DNA of 64,000 bases, taken from positions 7,006,001-7,070,000 of the forward strand of contig NC_065877.1 in assembly GCF_933775445.1 (NCBI RefSeq), given 5' to 3'. Under the pieces are notes generated by a model. It did not search any database, was not told the DNA's origin, and was given only the letters and a program-made list of their open reading frames with translations. This stretch comes from Argentina anserina. Lineage: Eukaryota > Streptophyta > Magnoliopsida > Rosales > Rosaceae. Shown one piece after another: positions 47,461-60,263 of this stretch. Made by a program: the position numbers and the translations under genes. Position 1 is the stretch's first letter. Each line of letters opens with the position of its first letter.

Positions 47461-49207
47461 AATTGCATATTTGTACCGTATCCGGGAATAGTAACAGTGA
47501 ACAGTAACACTGAACAGTAATTTCGTAAAAACCGAAAATTGCTGAACAGTAACCGATTATTACTGTTTTGGCATTTAAAGGTTTACGAAACGATTCTAAA
47601 TTATTTTCTTATCATTTCAAGGTGATCATTAAATCGAGGAAAGGATTTATCATCGAGAATTGTGGAATTACGCTCGAGTTGTTAAGGTGAGTAAAATCTC
47701 ACTGAATTACGAATATACCCTCGTGGTGATTCAACATTTTTGCAAGTGTGTTTATCAAATGAACTACAACATGTATATGATTTAGTGGACTACATATATA
47801 CAGTATAATGGTAATAAGTACATATTATATATATAGTTCATTAAATTACGTACTGTTTTTAATTCATTAAAAATAGTCATTTCGATGACGGAAGTGAGAA
47901 ATGAGCATGTGTAGTGAAATATGACATGTATAAGATATAGTGGATTATATATATATTGTATAAATGGTAAATAAGTACGAATATATATAGTTTGCTATAT
48001 AATATACTGTTATGATTTTATTGTGATTATATTGAGCATGTGATTTGAATTGTACAATATGATGTGGGATTATTGTACGTGATTTTTAACATTGAGATTG
48101 TTAAAATGTGAATTGTCTTCGGACCTGATTTTTGGTACAATATGATGTGAGATTATTGTACGTGTTTGGCAAGTCGAAACCTAGCCTTTGGCCGGGCGAA
48201 AGTTACGATACAGTTAGAGCTCTAGTCTGTCTGCCTTAGTACTGCATGCGAGGTAACGGGTGGTTATCTGCTCATGGGTACTCGGTGTATTTTGGATGTT
48301 GGGTAGCGGGTGGCTATCCAATATCAACGGTGTATAACGAGAGGGGTAACAGATGTGTACCAGCGTTCTTGGTACCCGTATTATAAATGCATTGGGTAAC
48401 CAGAAGGGTTACTTAATTTCCTCATGAACGTTTTATTTCATATTTCTTTGGGTCAACCAGATGGGCTGACGAGTGACTCATGAGGGCATTTATATTTGTT
48501 GTTTTGTGATCTTTCGTATATTTTGATATGCGAATTGTATTTTGATTTTACTCATACGAGCTGTAAAGCTTACCGGGTTTGTGTTTACAATCCCGGTGCA
48601 CCAATTCGATGGTGTAGTGGATGACTCCGCAGGTGTAGATTAGCGGGAATTGACGGATCGCTCAGAGGACTTGAAGTGATTTACCTCCAGCTTGTGTGAG
48701 GACTTTGTGTGACTATTTTGTGAGAGATTGTGAGGATTATTACATTCCAACTTACGTAATGTAAATTATAAATTTGGGTTGTAATAATTGGTTTTCTGAG
48801 TTGTATTGATAACTCAGTGATGATCCGCTGTGCACTTAAATGATTTCGATTTTATTGAGATTATTTTGTGTTTAACGACTTTAGAATTTTGAGTTTTTAA
48901 GCTCGAAATTTTGGGGTCGTTACAGTTGGTATCAGAGCCTAAGTGCGTATTTGGCGATTATCTATACCATCCGGGAGCGATGATCCGACTGCAGGCGGGC
49001 TCCCATCACATACTCCCCGGTATTGATATGTCGTCGGGTACGCGGGAGTGTTAGGAGCCACACCTTATGGTTTGGTCCTGTAGAGAGTATTGTGACGATA
49101 CTCCGATGATTCACCTTCTTCTGAAATTTCATGATTGATATTGGTTGGATCTATTTTATTGAGTTCGAGACTTCACATGTATGACTGAGTGTTAATTGTT
49201 GAATGGT

Positions 49208-52200
49208 GATGAATTTAGAAAATAGACGTGGTCAGGGTCGATGACGGACGAGAGGTCGAGGCCGAGTTAGGGTTGCAGGCCGAGTCCGCAATGTGGAGAA
49301 CCTTTATGAGGAGGCTGCTCCACTGGAAAGACGAGTTGATCTTGTTGCTATCGTTAGGAACGATAGTCGTGGGTTGAGGTTGATCAAGGACATGAGTGAG
49401 CCGCTAGTGCTGTCATTTCATGACGCTTGGATCATGTGGTAGCGGACCATCGGATCGAGAGTATTGGGACTTACTTGGTAATGATTGAGTACTCTGAGTT
49501 AGAGAAGACGATGATAGCTACATTCATTTATTGATAGTTGGCAGTGAAGGGGTTAGGATTGATTCCTACGCCTATGGGAACTCTTTATGTGTCACTTCAC
49601 TTTTGGAGTGTTCCTCGAAATTGGAGACAATGAAAGGCTTATCCTCTTATGATTGGAAGTAGAGAGTTCTCTGCTTATTTGATAGTGATTCCGGACCACA
49701 CTGTGATGTGATCTGAGGAATCGATTGGTTGAGGCCGCAGTACTCGGTGATAATGTGATCTGAGGAATCGATTGGTTGAGGCTGCAGTACGCGGTGATTG
49801 ATTGTTTTGACATGGTGGGTTCTTTCGTAGACCCAAGAAACCAGAGTTTCGTATCAATGACTCGAGTCGGATAATACCATGAGAGTTTGAGTCATAGCTT
49901 ATGTTGAGTATGGGGATCTGAAGTAGCTATCACAGACATCGTTGTGATGTCTGAGTAAAGTGAGACGTTTCCGGAGATACTGTGTTATAGCACCTATAAC
50001 GAAGACGCCGTATGGATGGGACAAATGAATTCAAAGATTTAATGACTGGTGTGATCAGTTTAGAGAGGCTACAATACTCTCTGAGTTTGACATGCGATCC
50101 AGATACTGGAATGCTAACAGGTTTGAGTATATAGTTTCCTATCAGGGCAGAGAACTGTCAAGGAGACTTGATGGAGAACGTTGACCCTATGTTGAGGGAT
50201 GTTCAGTGTTTAAATGGAGGACTAGATTTTAGTTATGCAACTAATCTAGAGATGTGTAGACCATAGGTTGGAGGTGGTTAACGAAAATTTTCGTGACTAG
50301 CATCTCTAACGCTATTGGTAACAGAGTGGTAGGGCGTATGATACGTCCATAAAGTGGTAATACAATTATTGAATTGAGATTCACTTTTTGTCGACGTGAC
50401 ATTCCAAACTTGTTTTGGTTCGACTATAGACAATTGATGTTACGCATTGTTCTTGGCTGAGCGAGAAATATAAGGTGATGGAGAAATCTCAATTTGGCGA
50501 TATGAATTAATTATTTGCTAGATGAGCATTTAAATGAGAACGCTGGCTTTTCAGGATTTAATTAATTTGGTGTTGGGGATTGGAACTTCACAATGCCACA
50601 GGTCCAAATGAGACGCAATGACGGTGAAGTAACTCTGTTGAAGGTAAGGTATGAGATGACCTTAGCTTAGTGGGGTTTTAACGAATTGGTCGTGACAAGT
50701 ACCTTCTAACTGGTAAAGAAATGGTTGAGGACTAAATTTTCTTTTCAACTGCAAGTGGCGTTAGTGTTGGAGACTTAGAGGTTCTTTTCCTCTATGCATC
50801 AGATTGTTTATTTTTGGATAAGGGGAAGTTGACTGAAGTGTTCAACAAGGGATACATTTTACAATAAAGAGTAATCAATTATATTACTGCTTACAGAGAA
50901 GTTATTTTGGCCGAATGCGTTGGCCATGAGGGTTCTTAATGAAAGTAAAGAAACAACTGTTTAGAGTGGTGGTATAGCGATCATCTTGGGTTAGTCTGGA
51001 GGAGATGGTGGACCCAATATCAGGATTCAGTTGTTGAATTGTTTACTGAATTTATTGTATTACGACTGTGGGAAAAATCAATACTATGGATGATGCCACT
51101 GGGGCGTTGTGTGGGACCATGTGTCATACATTTGAGGTATGCATGAACCAAGGGGTATGGTATATCTCAGTTGTGGTTGTGTTTATTTTGCACTGTAATT
51201 CCACCTAATTTTCATGTTCCACTATCGGGAGATAAATATTTTCTTTACCTGTTCTGCGACTTGAAGCAGATAGCTGTAACTTCTTTTTCGACGGTGAGTT
51301 TTGGTGAGGGTGATAGGATGCATGATGCGTCGCTCTTGTGATAACGGCGGTGATTCTCTACTGGCTTGTGAGAATAGTAGTCAAATCCCTGGTGAACTGT
51401 TCGAGAGTAATTCTTAGTCAAAGGTAGGGTTATGTTGTGGTCGTGGACTCAGTGAGTTAAGACCCTTATCGAGTTACCATTACAAAGGAGGTGCTGGATG
51501 AGTAACATGCACAACAACCTTTGATGATTGTAAAAGATAATCATGAACGGAGATTGTTTGTAGATTGGAAGGAATGGTAGATTCATGGTTCTAGTGATGG
51601 GTTGAGGTGAAATCATAACGGTACTGTTGTGGATATAAGTACGATTTCCTTGGGGGTTAGATGTGTGTGATGCAAGTAGTAGGTATGTGTTAAATATTTA
51701 TTTTGACTCGTGTTAGGTATTGAGAGTCTTGACCATGCATAGTGGGTGGGCAAGCTCATGACGGGAGAATTGTCTGATAACCGCAAGGGAGGGGTGAATT
51801 AGACAAAGGGGTATGTTGACATCTCTACCGAGACCACCATTATATTTTGGTGACTCACATGTGGCGGTTAATGTTAGAACACGTGACAGATTGGGTGTTT
51901 GGAGGAGAGTTGAGGCAATGGAGGACATGCTGAGAGCATATATGCTGGATATTATAGGTAACGGGGAAGATCATTTGAAGATCGATTGAGTTGCTTACAA
52001 CAACCGTTACCATTCTAGCGTCGGCATGGCACCTTATGGGACTCCTTATGGTAGACAGTGTCGATCACCTATCTCTTGGGCCTTTGAAAGTCTCGAGAAG
52101 GTAGGAGAACTAGCATATCGACTAGCCTTGCCTACTAACATGTTGGGTATTCACAACTCCATCCACATTTCCATGTTAAGAAAGTAGATACCAAATGAGT

Positions 52201-52437
52201 TGCATGTGATTGATCATAGCATCATGGAGCTGAAGAAAAATGCTACTTTTGTTATTAAGCCGGTTGGAAATTTGGATAGACCCACAAAGAAACTTTGGAG
52301 GAAAGAAGTTGAGCTAGTCAAGGTGCTGTGGAGTCACCATGATGAGGGTGATGCATCTTGGGAACTAGTGTCAGACATGATGACTAGATATCCACAGTTG
52401 TTTGTTGAGGGAGTTTGAATTTCGGGACGAAATTCCT
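49208..52437 (+). pseudogene. Broken gypsy gag-pol of the LTR element
   Basis: A gag-like start near 49208 (MNLENRRGQGR) meets a stop almost at once; scattered frames continue with stops. The best preserved part is the integrase tail at about 51980-52190 (YHSSVGMAPYGTPYGRQCRS, then HISMLRK) and a chromodomain-like end at 52200-52418 (LVKVLWSHHDEGDASWELVS, then RYPQLF), both typical of Del/Tekay chromoviruses. Recognisable protease and reverse transcriptase cores were not found. The 3.5-kb interior is too short for a full gypsy polyprotein of about 4.5 kb. Confidence 0.8.
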
Positions 52438-52452
52438 TTAAGGGGGGTAGAT

Positions 52453-55400
52453 TGTAATAACCCTAAATTTTAAACAATGTTAGTTTGATTTGGAATTCTA
52501 TAAAATTTCGAATTTTATTAGAATGAACGTATTTGGTTGTGACGTTAGTAAACGAGAAACGGAAACGTTCTCGGAACGTTTAAATGGAAAAACGTTACAT
52601 TTCCGTAACGTTTATATCGACTTTTATTACGTCGATCGGTTGTGAAAATTTCCTTCACGAAAGTTGTAGAGCTCGTCGATACGAGTGCGTGGACATGTGA
52701 CGCGTTCTAATCGGACGACGTACGTAAAAGTTATTCACGTCGGAAGTTAGTTTCCGATTTGGAAACTAGTATAAAAAGGAAAATTTTTTTTAACTAGGGT
52801 TTCCATAACAGGAAACCCTTCATTTCCGCCGCTCTCTCCCTCCTTCTCTCTCTTCTCTCGCGATTTCTTCCTCCACGAGCCCTCCCTCGCTCACAAAACC
52901 AGGCCGGCGATCGCAGCCTCCAGGCCACCGTGCCTCTCACCGCCCACTCCGAGAGCACCGCAAGCACCTCCGTAGTCGACCCCGAGGTCGACGCACCTCC
53001 TTGTGACGCCGTGCGCTCTCTCGCCCAAACCCGAGGCCCGCACTTCGTCGCCGTCGCTCAAGCTCTTCTCCGACAAAGCTAGGGTACAGAGCAGGTGCGC
53101 CTCCATCACTCCTCAACCTCTGCAACCCCTACGATCGAAGGAGACGACGCGACGACAACTCATCGAGGGATCGACTCGATCGAAGCTCCACCGTTTGATT
53201 TAGGTAAGGTTTGATGAATTTGACGTTTGTGTGTGATTGTATGATGTTTGGGAGTGATTGGGAGGATTTAGGTATTGTTTTTGAAGGATTTCGGAGGAGG
53301 ATCGGAGGTGTGGAGGAGGGTGGAACACCGCCGCCTTAGGCGGCGCGTGTGGTGTTATGGGGGAGCTTAGGGGCGGCGGGAGGCCGTGAGAAGGAAGAGG
53401 GGAGGAAGGAGAATGGTTTTGGGCTGGTGGTGACATCACACGCGCCGGTTTTGGGCTCGGCGCGTGGGCCCCACGCGCGGCCGGCCGGAGGTGGCGCGTG
53501 TGCCACACGCGCCGCCGTGTGAGGCGGTGGAAACAGTTTTGACAGAAGGGCATTTTGGTAATTTACTGTGTACGGTAAATGTAAATGTAATTTTTATTTA
53601 CTTCGGTAAATGTAATTAAATTTTACCTTCGGTAAATGTAAATATAAATTACTTTCAGTAAATGTAAAAAGTAATTTTGTAAAAGGGTAATTTAGTAAAT
53701 TTTATTTACTAAATTTGTATTTACATTTAAATCGTACGTATACGTACAGAAATACGTATTAATATTTATACGTACAGAAATACGTATTAATATTTATACG
53801 TACAGAAATACGCATTAATATTTATACGTACAGAAATACGTATATAATATTTATACGTACAGAAATACGTATTAATATTTATACGTACAGAAATACGTAT
53901 TAATATTTATACGTACAGAAATACGTATTAATATTTATACGTACAGAAATACGTATATAATATTTATACGTACAGAAATACGTATTAATATTTATACGTA
54001 CAGAAATACGTATTAATATTTATACGTACAGAAATACGTATTAATTGCATATTTGTACCGTATCCGGGAATAGTAACAGTGAACAGTAACACTGAACAGT
54101 AATTTCGTAAAAACCGAAAATTGCTGAACAGTAACCGATTATTACTGTTTTGGCATTTAAAGGTTTACGAAACGATTCTAAATTATTTTCTTATCATTTC
54201 AAGGTGATCATTAAATCGAGGAAATGATTTATCATCGGGAATTGTGGAATTACGCTCGAGTTGTTAAGGTGAGTAAAATCTCACTGAATTACGAATCTAC
54301 CCTCGTGGTGATTCAACATTTTTGCAAGTGTGTTTATCAAATGAACTACAACATGTAGATGATTTAGTGGATTACATATATACAGTATAATGGTAATAAG
54401 TACATATTATATATATAGTTCATTAAATTACGTACTGTTTTTAATTCATTAAAAATAGTCATTTCGATGACGGAAGTGAGAAATGAGCATGTGTAGTGAA
54501 ATATGACATGTATAAGATATAGTGGATTATATATATATATTGTATAAATGGTAAATAAGTACGAATATATATAGTTTGCTATATAATATACTGTTATGAT
54601 TTTATTGTGATTATATTGAGCATGTGATTTGAATTGTACAATATGATGTGGGATTATTGTACGTGATTTTTAACATTGAGATTGTTAAAATGTGAATTGT
54701 CTTCGGACCTGATTTTTGGTACAATATGATGTGAGATTATTGTACGTGTTTGGCAAGTCGAAACCTAGCCTTTGGCCGGGCGAAAGTTACGATACAGTTA
54801 GAGCTCTAGTCTGTCTGCCTTAGTACTGCATGCGAGGTAACGGGTGGTTATCTGCTCATGGGTACTCGGTGTATTTTGGATGTTGGGTAGCGGGTGGCTA
54901 TCCAATATCAACGGTGTATTACGAGAGGGGTAACAGATGTGTACCAGCGTTCTTGGTACCCGTATTATAAATGCATTGGGTAACCAGAAGGGTTACTTAA
55001 TTTCCTCATGAACGTTTTATTTCATATTTCTTTGGGTCAACCAGATGGGCTGACGAGTGACTCATGAGGGCATTTATATTTGTTGTTTTGTGATCTTTCG
55101 TATATTTTGATATGCGAATTGTATTTTGATTTTACTCATACGAGCTGTAAAGCTTACCGGGTTTGTGTTTACAATCCCGGTGCACCAATTCGATGGTGTA
55201 GTGGATGACTCCGCAGGTGTAGATTAGCGGGAATTGACGGACCGCTCAGAGGACTTGAAGTGATTTACCTCCAGCTTGTGTGAGGACTTTGTGTGACTAT
55301 TTTGTGAGAGATTGTGAGGATTATTACATTCCAACTTACGTAATGTAAATTATAAATTTGGGTTGTAATAATTGGTTTTCTGAGTTGTATTGATAACTCA

Positions 55401-55508
55401 GTGATGATCCGCTGTGCACTTAAATGATTTCGATTTTATTGAGATTATTTTGTGTTTAACGACTTTAGAATTTTGAGTTTTTAAGCTCGAAATTTTGGGG
55501 TCGTTACA
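52453..55508 (+). repeat. 3' LTR of the gypsy element
   Basis: Near-identical direct repeat of 45899-48924. Its satellite (about 53741-54042) has eleven 28/29-bp units instead of ten, and a nearby TA run is one repeat longer, which accounts for its 30 extra bases. Confidence 0.95.
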
Positions 55509-55513
55509 TATCC

Positions 55514-56210
55514 TGCTCATGAACGGACCCTTATTGTTGTATTGACATATTTGATGCAATCGGGCTCTATATTGGCTTTGTTAGATGTAATGTTTGGAAA
55601 ATCTATCTGTGGAGCATATATAGGTCCTTATTCTGTAAGTATAAGAGGAGGTCATAATTAAGAGCTGCAATTGCATGGCACATTCAGAATTAGAAAATAT
55701 TCATATATAACCATAAGTTATTTGTATTGTTCCCTAGGTCTTTTTAGCATTTTTTTTTAAAACCATGCACGTCTCAGAATCTCAATCTGGACTTTCATTT
55801 GCTAACATGTTTTTTTTTTGGTAATATTTTCTTCCATATGGTTGAATGTACGTACGACCCTGCCAATTAAATAAGTGCGGTTGTGTCACCCCCCACAAAG
55901 TCAGCTCGATCTACCCTAAACACCCGTACCGTACATCTTACGACCGATGACCTTGGATTGTCAGCTGCAAAAACGTACGTAGTAGCTATAAGAGAATCCA
56001 AAGTCAAGTTCACAGGAATGATTCTCTCTTGACGTGTTATGGTTCTGTATTTCCACAAACAACATCGATGTATTGAATTGCAATTAAACAACCCTAAGTT
56101 TAATTTGACCCAGCCATATAGAAGGGGCTAACACGCTGTTTGATCATTTCTTATTCATAATTCATGATCAATTTAAAATTCTGGTATTTCAAGAGCGATG
56201 ATCAGATAGA
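55514..56210. other. Intergenic, upstream region of dehydrogenase copy 2
   Basis: No gene is seen. ACGCTGTTTGATCATTT at about 56133-56149 also occurs upstream of copy 1 on the minus strand (about 45215-45231), so the duplication that made the two genes extends at least this far into the promoters. Confidence 0.6.
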
Positions 56211-56214
56211 AAGT

Positions 56215-56222
56215 TATATATA
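56215..56222 (+). promoter_or_regulatory. Putative TATA box of dehydrogenase copy 2
   Basis: TATATATACC about 155 bases upstream of the ATG, followed by CACAGCTTTCATAG exactly as in copy 1. Shared position and context support this as the core promoter. Confidence 0.6.
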
Positions 56223-56374
56223 CCCACAGCTTTCATAGATTACAGTCATCCACAATTCAGCATTTCAGCTCATCAATTATTTCTTATAACTCGAGAAGTA
56301 CGCAGCTAGCTTAATTTGTTGCCCCAATACTTAACTTCCAGCACGTACTACAAAATACAGAGGCAAACAGATCA

Positions 56375-57491
<1,117 letters not shown>

Positions 57492-57850
57492 GAAACTCCT
57501 TGTGGGATCGATTGCCAGTGAATCCCTAGCTCCATTTTCTGTAACAGTAATTTCATTCATTCATTTTTTTTGGGTCAAATCGATCACCATTTGCACAATC
57601 AGTAAATTGTGGTGCAGTTGATATATAAAAATTTAATTGTGGAAAGTCTTTGTATTTGTCTTATGAGTTTATCGAAAATTACAACTCGACCTCAGTTGAA
57701 TAAATATATATATATATACATACGTATATATATATACTTACAGAAATTAGTAGATCTTCCGAATGTGAATCCCTTTTCAGCTGTCTCAATAGGATCTATC
57801 AGTAAATGTTGATTACTGATATATTGATACATATATATATATATACTGCT

Positions 57851-58177
57851 TCTCAGCTGCGGACGTCCAGACGATTTTTCCTTGATTCGACACCGTTTCT
57901 TCTAATTAGAGTGACACTACACCCTTCTATACACTGCTCCGATGAAGAAAAAGGCTAAAGAGATCGAGATCGGAGGTCTTGCAGCAACTTCACTCAGAAC
58001 TTCACCACCGATCATGGTGGATCTCCGATTCTGATCTTTTTCGCCTTCTCCATCATCGAAACAATGTCTAGGAAGGCGTGGTGTCACTCCGGCAAGAAGA
58101 AATGACGTCATCGGCATCGAATCGAGAAGAAACGGCAGAAATCCGAACAGAAAAACCGTCCAACATCCGTAACTGAG

Positions 58178-58178
<1 letters not shown>
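57851..58178. mobile_element. TIR element inserted in TA repeats
   Basis: The left end TCTCAGCTGCGGACGT and the right end ACATCCGTAACTGAGA are inverted repeats with a few mismatches, and both flanks are (TA)n. The inside is GC-balanced and has short frames but no family match. Because the target is TA-rich the duplication cannot be read. Superfamily not assigned. Confidence 0.6.
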
Positions 58179-58211
<33 letters not shown>

Positions 58212-58619
58212 GCATCCCAAAATTCAATTACACAATATACAGAGGATCAGATAATTATATCACACCGTTCGGGATACGAACGTGCATGCATGTATGCATG
58301 AGTTTTGTCCGTAAATGAATGTGGAAAACTATTACCCAAATAACAATCAGTTAAAGTAAATAACTAGACTAGCTACCTAGCTAGTTATAGTATTTAGATG
58401 AGTTACGTTAAAATTTTAATTGGTTGATTTTCAACTAATCAACTACGAATTTATAGTAATTGAATACTTTAGTATTAGTATATCCTTTCCATTCCTTTCC
58501 AAGCCTACAATTAAAAAATCTGTTTTTAATTAATTACAATGGCGTTGATGGCCTAGCTACGTTAAACCTTGTGAGGACAATTGGATAAATAACGGTAATA
58601 ATCGTTTAATAAAGAACGA
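58179..58619. other. Intergenic, (TA)n then AT-rich
   Basis: A (TA)n tract at about 58179-58209 is followed by AT-rich DNA without recognisable features. Confidence 0.55.
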
Positions 58620-58624
58620 GGCCC

Positions 58625-59627
58625 TTCACTCTATGTGTTCAATTTCAATCTTGCAAACGATCAAAACACTATTTTTTGGGGAGGTCGTCTTTGGTATCAA
58701 CAAAATGCTTCCATGCTTGTTGAGGAACATGATGGGCTAAGATTTCCAATGAACAAGTTGTATTTTTGGGTTCGGCTACAAGGGATCCCATTGGCACTGG
58801 TGAAGGAGAAGCATATAAGAAACATCGCTTTTGTGGCGGGATCTTATGTGTGACTGGATGATGACACCTTTACCTATCAACAAAAGGTTAAGGTTAGGGT
58901 TTCTCGTGGCCTTAACAAACTCTTTTTCAAGAAGAAGATACTGAAGATCACTGCTTGGGTGATTGCGGAGATTGAATTTGATTTTGAGTACCTTCATGGT
59001 GTTTGTCAACATTGTGACCTCATATTTCATGAGGGAGGCCATTTATTGCTTCAAGCTAGGGCATATCAATCCTAACCCTAATGCAAAGACCTTTGTGGCG
59101 TCATATTCAAGGATGGTGCTTTCTTTGCCGAAGCTTCCTTCAGCGTTCCAGTTGGGCCTTCAGTTGCTCGAAATCTCTTTGATCCTAAGCCGGTGGTGAA
59201 GAAGCCAACAATTCGGCGCTGAGAGAAGGATGATTGCTCCAAAGAAATTGTGATCGCTAAGCGACAATTTGAGCCTCCAATGATTACCTTGAAGAGGGCA
59301 TGACCAATTGATTCCTCGGCATCTCCAAAGAAGCCAAAAATGTTGTTGTTGAAAGACAAAGCTCACAATTCTCCAAAGAGAGTGAAGATGACAGGGATGA
59401 AGCTCACAACTAAGGCTTTTGGTTTGATAGAGGATAGCAGTGGCGCTCTAGTTTCTTGGCAAGCTGGTGAGTCCAGTGATGAAGCAAAGAAGAAGATAGG
59501 TAGACCTTCTAGCTCCAAGAACAAACCAAATGAGAAGAAGATGGAAGTTGCAATTAGAGATGATCCAAGTCTCCAAGTTGATGATCATGATCCAGGCCCT
59601 AGTGTGAATGGCAAAGTAAAGATTTAG
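58625..59627 (+). pseudogene. LINE-type ORF1 / DUF4283-like protein fragment
   Basis: Frames joined across a stop and frameshifts read MNKLYFWVRLQGIPLALVKE, then VKVRVSRGLNKLFFKK and FEYLHGVCQHCDLIFHEGGH. This order (FWVR.HGIPL, a V.V...L...L strand, then a C..C....H zinc knuckle) is that of the DUF4283 plus CX2CX4HX4C proteins found as ORF1 of plant L1-type LINEs. The final Cys of the knuckle is lost. A Lys-rich tail (59340-59627) follows. No reverse transcriptase follows, so it is a truncated or gene-like relic. Confidence 0.7.
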
Positions 59628-59649
59628 ATTAGTACGTTGCCTATTGCTA

Positions 59650-60263
59650 TGCTTGTATCAGTCATAATATGCTAACTTTTTTTTTCCAGATTTGAGCTTA
59701 TTACAAAGAATAATTCTTTTTCAAATACTAAATTTGAGTTTCGACTCATAATCTCTTGTTTGCTGCTTTGATATAGCGGATGACTATGTACTGGCTATTT
59801 AGACAACATAAATATCTATAAAACCTATTGGTTTGCCGTAAAAAAAAAACCATTTAGTAAAAATTTCGAACTGAGAACATAGTACAATTGAATCAACCGC
59901 GTTACAAAAGTGAATCCACAATTGATGAAAACAAATACTTATAGCCAAGAAACATCCAACAACTCCATACATTGCCCAAGAGAACATAAAATTGCAATAA
60001 TCTTATACCAAATTGGTTGTTTCCATAGCTACAGTATAATTGCTTTTGAGAATAGTAGTAGCAGATTAAGACCAAATCATAATAAAATATGACACGATTT
60101 AGAGAATGAATTTTTTAATATCTATTCATCTCAAACTGGATGTTATATAGAAGATATACATTGTACTACAACCCTACGTATTACGTAGTAAAATATACAG
60201 AATATGTAAGTACTAACTATACGATATACATCCCTAAATTATATTATATGACTCACGCTGACA
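59650..60263 (-). repeat. Probable 3' LTR of a minus-strand copia element
   Basis: On the minus strand a purine tract (TTGAGGGAGAG) is followed at 60263 by TGTCAGCGTGAG, the classic junction of a copia polypurine tract with its 3' LTR. The far end of the LTR could not be fixed, and the left boundary given is only a limit. The sequence is AT-rich. Confidence 0.6.

Larger units (their letters stand above)
45899..48924 (+). repeat. 5' LTR of the gypsy element
   Basis: A TATA box (TATAAAAA, 46216-46223) is followed by a C/T- and then GC-rich, leader-like stretch (46245-46650). A GGTAAGG donor-like site lies near 46649. Further on come a Thr-codon-like TTTACGGTAAATG-rich zone, a 28-bp satellite (47187-47460), and AT-rich DNA. 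The short frames on the minus strand at 46337-46999 recur in the 3' LTR and are not genes. Confidence 0.92.
45899..55508 (+). mobile_element. Ty3/gypsy retrotransposon with 3-kb LTRs, non-autonomous
   Basis: The element is flanked by a perfect 5-bp duplication TATCC (45894-45898 and 55509-55513). LTRs are 45899-48924 (3,026 bp) and 52453-55508 (3,056 bp), both beginning TGTAATAACCC and ending GTCGTTACA. The two are almost identical by eye, apart from one extra 28-bp satellite unit, one TA and scattered substitutions. A primer site TGGTATCAGAGC follows the 5' LTR at 48927-48938, and a purine tract AGGGGGG precedes the 3' LTR. The 3.5-kb interior keeps only broken gypsy remnants. It separates the two head-to-head dehydrogenase genes. 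Confidence 0.95.
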
